A stretch of DNA of 64,000 nt from Larix kaempferi (lineage: Eukaryota > Streptophyta > Pinopsida > Pinales > Pinaceae), in the NCBI GenBank assembly GCA_027924585.1, contig BSBM01000870.1, positions 1,736,001 to 1,800,000 on the forward strand, given 5' to 3'. This document shows positions 59,101 to 62,283 of the stretch, in pieces. Numbering within the stretch: position 1 is the first letter of the stretch; each line of letters begins with the position of its first letter. The position numbers and the translations under genes are program-made. The notes beneath the pieces were generated by a model. It saw only the letters and a list, made by a program, of their open reading frames with translations. It was not told the origin of the DNA and made no database searches.

Positions 59101-59441
59101 TATTTCCAAATTCTTGTTATTTTAAACTTTCTAAGGTCATGTTGTACAAATTTTTCTGGTTCTGAGAATTTGAGCATGTTAGTTCTTTATTTGAAGAAGT
59201 ATGTAACAAATTTCATGGTTTGCTTTTGGATTGTTGAGATTAGAAAGAGGCCTTTGCCTATGGTTGATAATCAAAACTTTAAATGTTTTGGCTGTTACCA
59301 ATTGTGGTTGTTTTGTTAAAATTTTAAAGCAGGGATTGAAAACATTTTCTTTTGGTTTACAGGAAGCAGTGCACCAGATCGTTAACATTATATTTGAGGA
59401 TGCAGGTGTTAAGGATTTGCTTGCAAATCTCTACCAAAAAG
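5049..59441 (+). CDS. SEC6: Exocyst complex component SEC6, internal part (7 exons)
   Basis: SEC6 is one of eight subunits of the exocyst, the complex that tethers secretory vesicles to the plasma membrane; in plants it serves cell-plate formation and polarised growth. Joining 5049-5157, 5459-5599, 5725-5904, 11466-11549, 11669-11755, 31165-31209 and 59363-59441 gives an open frame of about 241 residues starting inside the RYEIFQL motif and ending at NLYQK. From memory of Arabidopsis SEC6 (about 750 residues) this is the middle of the protein, with the same order of blocks and mostly conservative changes. All internal edges are GT-AG with matching phases. No upstream exon (the block ending FPPR) is seen in 1-5048 and no downstream exon (the block starting EWCEGQ) after 59441, so the gene runs off both ends. 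No frame lesion was seen; the gene looks functional. Confidence 0.93.
5459..5599 (+). CDS. SEC6: SEC6 exon b (VTGWVVEYQ ... VERMQ)
   Basis: This exon is 141 nt and in phase 0 at both ends (acceptor ...ctatgcag, donor gttaaa). It encodes [19 protein letters not shown] and then [23 protein letters not shown], a near-exact match to the Arabidopsis SEC6 segment as I recall it. The following intron is only 125 bp, so exons a-c form a compact block within an otherwise expanded gene. Confidence 0.93.
5725..5904 (+). CDS. SEC6: SEC6 exon c ([11 protein letters not shown] ... IALSVIQ)
   Basis: This exon is 180 nt (60 codons), phase 0, with acceptor ...aatgtag and donor gtaaat. It encodes [40 protein letters not shown] and [16 protein letters not shown]. 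The [18 protein letters not shown] helix is a hallmark of plant SEC6. The next intron is 5,561 bp and contains transposons. Confidence 0.94.
6070..6480. repeat. GTTCC/GGAAC-word cluster
   Basis: Over about 400 bp the words ggaac, gttcc and gggaac recur many times in both orientations (for example 6107, 6137, 6148, 6184, 6200, 6222). Such dense short words in both orientations resemble the subterminal repeats of DNA transposons, but no terminal inverted repeats or TSD were found. Confidence 0.4.
7408..7641 (+). repeat. Duplicated unit A, copy 1, with PPR gene fragment
   Basis: This stretch (tttgcatcaagaattctttg ... gatgtggctg) is repeated almost identically at 8935-9168. Both copies contain the PPR-like reading frame described separately. 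Copy 1 was split from its partner unit B by the solo LTR at 7642-8841; removing that LTR and one gctgt TSD restores an A-B-A-B arrangement. Confidence 0.8.
7527..7622 (+). pseudogene. PPR-protein fragment, PGR3-like, copy 1
   Basis: From 7527 the + strand reads [18 protein letters not shown] then [12 protein letters not shown] and a TGA stop. This is one canonical pentatricopeptide repeat (two helices, PNVYTFT...AGK.DEA..ML..M). The wording is close to a repeat I remember from the chloroplast PPR protein PGR3 ([18 protein letters not shown]). Upstream, GGTCTTG has one extra base against the expected GLKP, so the frame is shifted. It is a short captured fragment of a host gene, not a gene. Confidence 0.65.
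7642..8841. mobile_element. Solo LTR, 1,200 bp, TSD gctgt
   Basis: Starts tgtagattttt and ends caaaactaaca, with perfect 5-bp TSDs gctgt at 7637-7641 and 8842-8846. A second LTR of the same family and the same length, 1,200 bp, lies at 14970-16169. No internal region or partner LTR is present, so this is a solo LTR left by recombination. It contains a ccctggaaaaacccccatag block near 7850 and an array of ctcgatttctgtgc-like words (7985-8475). Confidence 0.88.
7985..8475 (+). repeat. Array of TCGATTTCTGTGC-like words in the LTR
   Basis: About fifteen variants of the word cctcgatttctgtgcc (also ctcgaaatttgtgcc, cctcgggttttgtgc) recur at irregular intervals of about 20-50 bp. The same kind of array fills 15307-15830 in the second LTR of the family. 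The small frames across it are artefacts of the repeats. Confidence 0.7.
8842..8936. repeat. Duplicated unit B, copy 1
   Basis: Starts gctgtaaactacataataat and ends ggccttgagtct; repeated at 9165-9258 with few differences. It is the right partner of unit A, displaced by the solo LTR insertion. Confidence 0.75.
8935..9168 (+). repeat. Duplicated unit A, copy 2
   Basis: Near-identical second copy of 7408-7641, followed directly by unit B copy 2 without the LTR. It shows the state before the solo LTR landed and confirms the insertion point. Confidence 0.8.
9051..9146 (+). pseudogene. PPR-protein fragment, PGR3-like, copy 2
   Basis: Second copy of the single PPR motif ([18 protein letters not shown], then EACGMLKQM and a stop), with the same extra base upstream. 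The shared lesion shows the fragment was already broken when the A-B unit was duplicated. Confidence 0.62.
9165..9258. repeat. Duplicated unit B, copy 2
   Basis: Second copy of the unit at 8842-8936 (ctgtaaaatacataataata ... ggccttgagtct). It marks the right end of the A-B-A-B duplication. Confidence 0.7.
9259..11465. other. SEC6 intron with LTR-like remnant
   Basis: No gene. Around 9400-9425 lies a ccctggaaaccccaatgggg block like that in the solo LTRs of this window, and gaaatgcgccc-type words recur between 9565 and 9885, suggesting an old LTR whose ends I could not fix. A ggagtggga/gcaggag purine-rich simple repeat occupies about 10626-10680. The rest up to exon d shows nothing recognisable. 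Confidence 0.45.
11466..11549 (+). CDS. SEC6: SEC6 exon d (VMVDFQAAE ... LEPLCAM)
   Basis: This exon is 84 nt (28 codons), phase 0, with acceptor ...tcttcag and donor gtaagg. It encodes [16 protein letters not shown] and IGLEPLCAM, continuing the SEC6 frame from exon c across a 5.6 kb intron. The short variable piece between the two blocks is where plant SEC6 proteins usually differ. Confidence 0.92.
11669..11755 (+). CDS. SEC6: SEC6 exon e ([12 protein letters not shown] ... YYAEQ)
   Basis: This exon is 87 nt (29 codons), phase 0, with acceptor ...aactcag and donor gttgct. It encodes [20 protein letters not shown] and ALTPYYAEQ. The 119 bp intron before it is compact; the one after it is about 19.4 kb. 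Confidence 0.92.
11756..13333. other. SEC6 intron, unassigned; possible small coding relics
   Basis: Two short + strand frames look protein-like: 12072-12152 ([20 protein letters not shown]...) and 12283-12420 ([20 protein letters not shown]...). I do not recognise their family and they are not in SEC6 as I know it. A gataa microsatellite lies near 12630-12650. On the - strand a TATATAAG box with TE-like surroundings lies at about 12980-12990. Confidence 0.3.
13339..14102 (+). mobile_element. Solo LTR, 764 bp, TSD caaat
   Basis: Starts tgttgatgtttg and ends gctgaaaattaaca, with perfect TSDs caaat at 13334-13338 and 14103-14107. A TATAAAAG box at 13631-13638 sets the transcriptional direction to +. 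A gggggtttttccaggg block near 13905-13920 resembles that of other LTRs here. No partner LTR or internal region is found. Confidence 0.85.
13631..13638 (+). promoter_or_regulatory. LTR TATA box
   Basis: TATAAAAG lies in the middle of the solo LTR, followed about 30 bp later by a purine-rich stretch suitable as a transcription start. It would fire in the same sense as SEC6. Confidence 0.55.
14585..14856 (-). repeat. 3' LTR of the capture element
   Basis: 272 bp, AT-rich, with a ta-rich tract at its right end (14810-14850). Nearly the same as 18582-18852; differences are mainly single bases and ta-repeat length, suggesting a fairly recent insertion. Confidence 0.85.
14857..14868 (-). promoter_or_regulatory. 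Polypurine tract (complement), capture element
   Basis: The + strand reads ttgccttcctct immediately after the left LTR, a purine run on the element strand, at the expected place for priming plus-strand synthesis. Confidence 0.55.
14970..16169. mobile_element. Solo LTR, 1,200 bp, TSD gacac, nested
   Basis: Starts tgtagaattttctg and ends caaaactaaca, with perfect TSDs gacac at 14965-14969 and 16170-16174. Same family and length as 7642-8841, including the aaaacccccacggggaaaac block (15184-15203) and the tcgatttctgtgc-like array (15307-15830). It sits inside the LTR element 14585-18852, so it landed later. Confidence 0.88.
15307..15830 (+). repeat. Array of TCGATTTCTGTGC-like words, second LTR
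   Basis: Counterpart of the array at 7985-8475. The words differ in number and spacing between the two LTRs while their flanks align, so the array evolves faster than the rest of the LTR. Confidence 0.65.
16253..17319 (-). pseudogene. DnaJ-type zinc ribbon plus long coiled coil, captured and broken
   Basis: On the - strand from an ATG at 17319 the frame reads KSKFWTK, a [20 protein letters not shown] and PYPICSKYF. The pattern FWT.(C)..C...(F/Y)EY....N...P.C...F is that of the zinc ribbon following the J domain in plant DnaJ proteins of the DUF3444 group; the TGA stands where the first Cys would be. Then follow some 300 residues dominated by Lys, Glu, Gln and heptad-spaced Leu/Ile ([20 protein letters not shown] and onward), a coiled coil, and a basic tail. 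Lesions: TGA at 17281-17283, TAA at 17059-17061 and a frameshift near 16880. It lies where gag would be in an LTR element. What is seen: motif, coiled coil, lesions. Inferred: capture of host gene sequence. An element-encoded coiled-coil protein is the alternative. Confidence 0.55.
17480..17720. repeat. AT-rich block with TA microsatellite
   Basis: Runs of taataatta-type sequence end in a (ta)n tract at about 17690-17711. It separates the coding relic from the purine-rich leader of the same element. Confidence 0.6.
17725..18568 (-). other. Purine/pyrimidine-skewed leader of the capture element
   Basis: Between the primer site and the coding relic lies about 840 bp in which the + strand is strongly G/A-rich (gggagg, gaggag, ggagg words) and clearly more GC-rich than its surroundings. 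On the element strand this is a C/T-rich 5' leader. Several long open frames over it are Ser/Pro/His-rich products of this skew and show no domain. Confidence 0.6.
18569..18580 (-). promoter_or_regulatory. Primer binding site, initiator-Met tRNA type
   Basis: gctctgatacca on the + strand is the exact complement of TGGTATCAGAGC, the usual Met-tRNA primer site of plant LTR elements. It lies one base inside the right LTR. Confidence 0.85.
18582..18852 (-). repeat. 5' LTR of the capture element
   Basis: 271 bp partner of 14585-14856, directly followed by TSD aatcc. Confidence 0.85.
18858..19740. other. SEC6 intron, nothing recognised
   Basis: AT-rich sequence between two elements. Direct inspection shows no open frame with a known domain, no LTR ends and no RNA gene. 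Confidence 0.5.
21861..21868 (-). promoter_or_regulatory. Putative - strand TATA box in family X copy A
   Basis: The - strand reads CTATTTAAG before a GAAGAGG-like segment. The equivalent place in copy B (about 43483-43490) reads TATATAAG and in copy C (about 32661-32668) TAATTAAG, in the same local context, so a promoter position is conserved and points opposite to SEC6. Confidence 0.45.
23451..23723. repeat. 91-bp tandem repeat, three copies
   Basis: Units starting caacccttttggggatttc begin at 23451, 23542 and 23633, an exact 91-bp period. The matching place in copy B of the family (about 44992-45060) has only one related unit, so the array expanded in copy A. Confidence 0.75.
24884..24891 (+). 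promoter_or_regulatory. LTR TATA box
   Basis: TATATATA followed after about 25 bp by a cattatta-type start region inside the 2.3 kb solo LTR. It would transcribe in the sense of SEC6. Confidence 0.45.
26119..26737. other. 3' non-coding remnant next to the gag relic
   Basis: Sequence between the 2.3 kb solo LTR and the C-terminal end of the gypsy-type gag relic. A gggggtaaca at 26212-26220 resembles the 3' edge of the LTR at 28037-29387 but the sequence before it does not align with that LTR. No coding signal. Confidence 0.35.
26738..27640 (-). pseudogene. Ty3/gypsy-type gag relic
   Basis: The - strand frame 27592-26738 opens with [20 protein letters not shown], then [20 protein letters not shown] and [15 protein letters not shown]. 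This is the retrotransposon gag core (L..F......D..LR.F.LSL.G.A..WL...). Upstream bases still read FHGSGDSVI in frame, so the start lies further right. An acidic, His- and Asp-rich tail ([15 protein letters not shown] and similar) follows. No zinc knuckle, protease or pol is visible downstream. With the tRNA-Asp-like primer site this points to the Tat/Athila type. Confidence 0.65.
28018..28034 (-). promoter_or_regulatory. Degenerate tRNA-Asp-type primer binding site
   Basis: The - strand reads TGGTGTTGTCGTCGGGG where TGGCGCCGTTGCCGGGG is the tRNA-Asp primer site used by many Tat/Athila elements. Of five mismatches four are C to T, as expected from methyl-cytosine decay. It lies four bases inside the putative LTR edge at 28037. 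Confidence 0.5.
28037..29387 (-). repeat. Putative 5' LTR of the gag-only gypsy element
   Basis: Starts tgttaccacccaaac and ends tgaggggtaaca, a TG...CA unit with inverted TGTTACC/GGTAACA ends of 1,351 bp, placed directly next to the primer site. The flank after it is actgg. I could not find a second LTR copy on the left, so the 3' part of the element is probably deleted. Words like ccacctctagga(g) recur at 28860-28985. Confidence 0.55.
29393..31164. other. SEC6 intron, nothing recognised
   Basis: AT-rich intron sequence leading to the 45-nt exon f. Small open frames show no domain; no transposon boundary was found. Confidence 0.5.
31165..31209 (+). CDS. SEC6: SEC6 exon f (45-nt exon [15 protein letters not shown])
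   Basis: A 45-nt exon encodes exactly [15 protein letters not shown], which directly follows ...YAEQ in plant SEC6. Acceptor is ...gttgcag and donor gtgagc, both strong. It lies between introns of about 19,409 and 28,153 bp, so its recognition depends on exon definition in a very long transcript. Confidence 0.9.
33421..33954 (-). repeat. 3' LTR of the copia-type element
   Basis: 534 bp, ends TGTTAG...TAACA. It contains a small extra duplication (ttgactctttcaatgactct, 33835-33854) absent from the right LTR, accounting for most of the length difference. Confidence 0.88.
33955..33963 (-). promoter_or_regulatory. Polypurine tract (complement), copia-type element
   Basis: ctccctctt directly after the left LTR reads AAGAGGGAG on the element strand, a clean polypurine tract at the expected position. 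Confidence 0.75.
34060..34480. repeat. Minisatellite of catcatc/tgctggaacatc words
   Basis: Irregular repeats of tttgctggaacatcatc and similar units. On the - strand they translate as an acidic Asp/Val/Pro repeat ([18 protein letters not shown]), on the + strand as a His-rich repeat; neither looks like a selected protein. It lies just inside the polypurine tract of the element. Confidence 0.7.
34593..35795. repeat. Higher-order tandem array with core ccttcctttcggaattacgg
   Basis: The core ccttcctttcggaattacgg recurs some 30 times over 1.2 kb, alternating with two linkers: gatcatggacagt and actctagtccatcaactctg. Short units are 46 bp and long units 79 bp, in a mixed order with late homogeneous stretches (35390-35600). 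The array is wholly inside the copia-type element and replaces its pol region. Confidence 0.85.
35800..37117 (-). other. Non-coding interior of the copia-type element
   Basis: Sequence between gag and the tandem array. Short - strand frames follow the gag stop (for example acidic residues around 37050-37110) but no protease DSGA motif, integrase or RT block is recognised. Confidence 0.5.
37118..37901 (-). pseudogene. Copia-type gag with broken zinc knuckle
   Basis: An ATG at 37901 opens [17 protein letters not shown]; after a 1-bp frameshift near 37850 the frame continues [18 protein letters not shown] and reads to 37181. Typical copia gag blocks follow: AWK...M...LEE.DL at the start, [33 protein letters not shown], and [21 protein letters not shown] zinc knuckle sits at 37145-37186 as C[16 protein letters not shown]: the second Cys is Tyr (TGT to TAT) and a TGA interrupts. 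The frame ends at a TAG at 37118. The capsid-like part is the only element protein left. Confidence 0.82.
37902..38740 (-). other. 5' leader of the copia-type element
   Basis: About 0.84 kb between gag start and primer site. Small frames only, no known domain; a long untranslated leader is usual in such elements. Confidence 0.6.
38741..38751 (-). promoter_or_regulatory. Primer binding site, degenerate Met-tRNA type
   Basis: ctctgaaacca on the + strand corresponds to TGGTTTCAGAG on the element strand against TGGTATCAGAG, adjacent to the right LTR. Confidence 0.65.
38752..39272 (-). repeat. 5' LTR of the copia-type element
   Basis: 521 bp partner of 33421-33954; its first base pair TG has mutated to AG. 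Ends ttaaca before TSD atgag. Confidence 0.87.
41078..41545 (-). repeat. 3' LTR of the chromovirus, outer part
   Basis: Matches 51523-52159 of the other LTR with one unit of the internal duplication missing; stops at gatcc, the left TSD of the nested unit. Confidence 0.88.
41546..46024 (-). mobile_element. Family X unit, copy B, nested in the chromovirus LTR
   Basis: Starts tgttatcacacaacttg and ends ggtgtgataaca, 4,479 bp. TSDs are gatcc (41541-41545) and gatct (46025-46029); the uninterrupted LTR at 52152 reads gatct, so the left copy carries one change. It is the youngest layer of a three-deep nest: copy C, chromovirus, copy B. A TATATAAG box on the - strand lies near 43483-43490. No coding domain. 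Confidence 0.87.
46030..46748 (-). repeat. 3' LTR of the chromovirus, inner part
   Basis: Continues the LTR after the nested unit and aligns with 52160-52901; ends gaggacattaca next to the polypurine tract. Confidence 0.88.
46727..47150 (-). pseudogene. Integrase C-terminal GPY/F region and chromodomain
   Basis: The - strand frame opens after a TAA at about 47150 (CGT-TAA, likely Gln to stop) and reads [20 protein letters not shown], the GPY/F module, then [15 protein letters not shown] and a chromodomain: [40 protein letters not shown]. Chromodomains on integrase tether insertion to particular chromatin marks and define the chromoviruses. The frame ends at 46727, a few bases inside the 3' LTR. 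Confidence 0.87.
46749..46758 (-). promoter_or_regulatory. Polypurine tract (complement), chromovirus
   Basis: gtcctccccgc directly after the 3' LTR is a purine run on the element strand. Confidence 0.7.
47185..48030 (-). pseudogene. Chromovirus integrase, catalytic Glu replaced
   Basis: After a frameshift near 48030 the frame reads [17 protein letters not shown], a TAG (likely CAG), then [18 protein letters not shown] and CSLCRQNK (zinc-binding HHCC part). The core has the first Asp in [10 protein letters not shown] and the second in [12 protein letters not shown]. At the third position the text is [11 protein letters not shown] where SDGQTE is expected, so the catalytic Glu is Lys (GAG to AAG). 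A TA-dinucleotide insertion near 47220 shifts the frame before the GPY/F part. Not able to catalyse integration as it stands. Confidence 0.88.
48031..48643 (-). pseudogene. Chromovirus RNase H with changed catalytic residues
   Basis: This is in the same frame as RT, after a TGA (likely CGA) at about 48640. Motifs: [17 protein letters not shown], where the first catalytic Asp of (T/C)DAS is Asn; [12 protein letters not shown] with the conserved Glu; [12 protein letters not shown], where TDH is expected; and [12 protein letters not shown] with the last Asp. Asp-to-Asn fits a G-to-A change. The frame then runs off by a 1-base shift near an A/T homopolymer at about 48030. Confidence 0.87.
48644..50089 (-). 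pseudogene. Chromovirus protease and reverse transcriptase, frame open
   Basis: The longest open stretch of the element, 481 codons. Protease: [13 protein letters not shown], with DGG in place of the usual D(S/T)G, then [84 protein letters not shown], and the active-site box [11 protein letters not shown]; then the connection segment YLGHVIG and [15 protein letters not shown]. The two Asp of the FFDD box and the SKIDL Asp are present. It is in frame with gag upstream and RNase H downstream, separated only by stops. Confidence 0.92.
50153..51328 (-). pseudogene. Chromovirus gag with in-frame stops
   Basis: One frame from [19 protein letters not shown] (51328) to EEDDQE (50153). It contains the retrotransposon gag core ([19 protein letters not shown], then [10 protein letters not shown]) and a modified zinc knuckle [14 protein letters not shown] at about 50225-50266. 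Stops at about 51081, 50840, 50553 and 50517 are TAG or TGA, mostly where CAG or CGA/TGG is expected. A further stop at about 50150 separates it from protease. Confidence 0.88.
51510..51521 (-). promoter_or_regulatory. Primer binding site, initiator-Met tRNA type (chromovirus)
   Basis: gctctgatacca is the exact complement of TGGTATCAGAGC, one base inside the 5' LTR. Confidence 0.88.
51523..52901 (-). repeat. 5' LTR of the chromovirus, with internal duplication
   Basis: 1,379 bp. A segment of about 155 bp (51534-51688) is duplicated in tandem at 51689-51853; the 3' LTR has it once. Apart from this and small gcatgcatg-type length changes the LTRs align well. Confidence 0.88.
52953..54180. other. 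SEC6 intron with short GTTTCCCC repeat
   Basis: No gene. At 53278 tgttaccgctcaaactagca resembles the start of the LTR at 28037, but no matching end or TSD was found. At 53349-53402 gtttccccgtttcg-type units repeat about five times. Confidence 0.4.
54573..55397 (-). mobile_element. LTR remnant nested in the hAT element
   Basis: From tgttggaaaaactag at 54573 the sequence has the same layout as the copia-type LTRs at 33421 and 38752: ggatcactgaaggaaag, then an acaatcacagagagaaca stretch and a gggaaacc...gggg block, all in the same orientation. The right edge is not fixed and no TSD was found. It contains the ttgacacttggcatcagcc repeats. Confidence 0.5.
55104..55335. repeat. Tandem ttgacacttggcatcagcc-type repeat
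   Basis: About ten degenerate copies of tttgacacttggcatcagcc and ttaacacttggcatca alternate at 20-35 bp spacing within the LTR remnant. Confidence 0.7.
56122..58175 (+). pseudogene. hAT transposase pseudogene
   Basis: From ATG 56122 the frame reads [17 protein letters not shown], a BED-like start, then in other frames [40 protein letters not shown] and [13 protein letters not shown] (the DUF659 part of plant hAT transposases), [20 protein letters not shown] with [10 protein letters not shown], and the C-terminal dimerisation block [20 protein letters not shown]. The end, [11 protein letters not shown] and stop at 58175, looks genuine. Several frameshifts and stops (about 56230, 56305, 56980, 57780, 57930) break it. 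Length (about 680 codons) is normal for hAT, so lesions are small and scattered rather than large deletions. Confidence 0.87.
58682..59362. other. SEC6 intron before exon g
   Basis: AT-rich intron sequence with normal branch/polypyrimidine context before the acceptor at 59362; nothing else seen. Confidence 0.5.
59363..59441 (+). CDS. SEC6: SEC6 exon g ([13 protein letters not shown] ... NLYQK)
   Basis: This exon is 79 nt: 26 codons plus the first base of the next codon (G, expected Glu of the EWCEGQ block). Acceptor is ...ggtttacag and donor gtttgt. It encodes [18 protein letters not shown] and LLANLYQK. The next exon is not found in the remaining 4.5 kb, so the following intron exceeds that length. 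Confidence 0.9.
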
Positions 59442-62004
59442 GTTTGTGTTTTGTATCTCAAAGTATATGGCCTACTAATAAACTTATATTTTAATAATCA
59501 ATGTCTGAAACACAAGTCTAGCTCACCATGGACCATGTAGGTCATCAGTGATAATCATATCAACTAAATCCATTCCTACTACCATTTAGCCTATATGTAC
59601 TGTGGGTTCAGTAGAGCCATGTATTTAGGGAGTACCATTGATTCATTAAATAGAAGTGATTGCCTAATAGTAAAAAGAAATCATAGATTCAATAATAGCA
59701 TAAGAAATTGGATCGACATTATTATGACACTAGAGATGTCAAGACTCAAAAGTTCTAATGGTTCAAAGGAAAGATGGGCTACAATGTTGTTTGGAAAGTC
59801 TGCTGATGGCATTGTAACTAACAAAGGGTTAGCATAGATGTTAGAATTTTAAATTACTTTGAGAATGTTTACATCATGTTTGGGGATGCTCCATGAGATT
59901 TGGGATACGACTAGCCCCTGGATGGTCTAAAGATGGATTGTAGCATGAGAGATGGTCCGTGATGGATATGCAAAATTGAGATAGTTTTCTTAGTGGATGG
60001 TGTTGGCTTGGCTTCCTTCCCTTAGGCATTGGAGATCTTCTGGTAGTTTAGTGGACGCCCTTCATCAAAGCCTCATGAATGAGCCACTTACTTGGAGAGT
60101 GCTCTTTAGGGGATGTGGATCTTGTTGCATCATTGAAGAGGGATTCAAGCCCTAGTTAGCATGTGGCAATTTGGTTTCTTGTTTGAAGGAGGATATGGAT
60201 CGGGGATGCTTGGGGCTTCGACAGAGATCTTGCAAGGGCAGCTGACCCAGAGAATTACTTTGCTTTGGAGGATAGATGGAGCCTTTGGAGACTCATGATG
60301 GAATGGTGCGGACTTGCCCTGCGAAGCTACATCACCTTGGAGTCATTGTTGTGCATGACATCATCATTGGAGGATGACACTCGTACTCTAGAGTGGACAT
60401 CTCACTTGTGTGGCCTACATGGCTCATGTAGATTGCTTGTAGGGGCTTCGGCCCACATAATATTGTTGGTCAACCTTACCTCTCATATAAATATAAGGAG
60501 AGAGTCCTTCAACACAATGATCACATCATCATTTGTACACTTCTCTTTGTACTTGTCTTCTAGGAGAGATGAAGTGTGATTATCTGAAATGGATAGATGG
60601 ACATATATCATTAATATCCACTAGTGCTTATTGTGGTAATGTGATTGAGGGAGATACAGAGGATCTACCTACTTATGAAGGGAAAAGGCTGTCTTCCCCT
60701 ATCTATGCTAATTTAGTAGTTAGAGTTAAAATAAAATAAATAAACAATTAGGCCTAGAAGCCTAGTCTGATGGCAATTAGATAAGATAAAATATTTTTAT
60801 TAATGCCCAACGAATGACCAAAAATATCATTCAATGAGACTAGGAAGCACAATTAGTGATTCTAAGAATAGGAGTGCACAAGGATGCTACGAAAGTACCA
60901 TCATTTGAACTGGTTGATTCCCCCCACCATTTCCTTCCCACACAACTTGCAATTCAACTTTTGTCAATTATTCCTCTCTAAGAGCTCACCATATTCCCAC
61001 ATAGGGTCCAAAGGTTTCGACATTTTCAGATGGCAATGATGAAACCTAGGGGAAAGGAATATGGAAATGAAGTTTCAAAATACAAGAATGCTGGAAATTA
61101 AAAAACAGATCTAAATAAATGGTAGATCTCTCGTTAAAAATTGGCAAGAAGAGGTAAAATTGATGGCCATTGCAAATGCTATCAAAAATCTCAAAAAACA
61201 AACAAAAATCATGTAGAAATTGTTACACATACCTACAAATACTAAAACAACTGATGGGAATCAATCCCCAATCCATAATAAACTGTTGATGGCAAATAAA
61301 AACACTTCATTTCCAGTCCTTAGCTCAAAGAAAAATAATGGAGACCTCCTTTGCTCTGTTTTGAAAATGAGATAAAAATTTCAAATTTCTGGTTATAAAG
61401 CAGATTGTCCCCGACATTGGTGATATTTTCCGTTTACTTGTGATTTTTCCTGAAAACAATTTGTTGACGATATTATCGCCACCCTAAGATACATCTCGAT
61501 ATATTGCGATGTCCACAATAATATTGTGATATTTGCAACAATGAGTCAAACACTATCTTTAAGGAGGACATTTACTGTCAATACTTTCAAGTCACCTGGG
61601 TAGATCCACCTCATGGGCTCAAACCCAAGATGGCCTTCAATGCAAAGCATATCATGGAGATGAGAGTCAACCTCATTTTCAAACCAACCTATACACTTTG
61701 TTACTAGATGCATGCCGTTAGGATATCTCTTCGCTAGTTTCAAGTTGCTTCTCATCGGCTTTGAGTGGAATCCAATCACCATATTGCATGAGCAAATAAG
61801 GCTTGTCGACTTTGCCACCTATAGCAGATCGAGATGGAGGAGTATTTCATTTATGATACCCCATATATTATGAGATCTGTTACCACCTGAGTTGCACTTA
61901 GTTGAACTTCCAGGGAGCCGCCAAACTTTGCACAAATACTTGTGCATTTCAGTGTTCAGAAGTTCAAATCAGGCCTTTTCAGGGCCCCCTTTTAAATTTT
62001 TTAA
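59442..62004. other. SEC6 intron, unassigned
   Basis: No SEC6 exon and no recognisable element protein. The - strand frame 61818-61546 has no known domain. At 61878 tgttaccacctgag could be an LTR start but no matching end was found. Confidence 0.4.
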
Positions 62005-62283
62005 TGCTTGTCCATGCCCCACGGGGTTTGTAATAAAGTGTGCTAGCATGGTGGTCTTATAAGTAACTTGGCTTCCTAAGACTTGGCACAAATGAGGGTA
62101 TTCCAAGGAGTTTTTTCCCGTGTCAATTATGCTTTGCCTTTAGTGCATGTCCATGCCCCACGGGGTTTGTAATAAAGTGTGCTAGCATGGTGGTCTTAGA
62201 AGTAACTTGGATTCCTAAGACTTGGCAACCAATGAGGGTATTCCAAGGAGTTTTTTCCCTTGTCAATTATGCTTTGCCTTTAG
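62005..62283. repeat. 139-bp tandem duplication
   Basis: Units tgcttgtccatgccccacgg... (62005-62143) and tgcatgtccatgccccacgg... (62144-62283) differ by only a few bases, so the duplication is recent. Confidence 0.85.
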
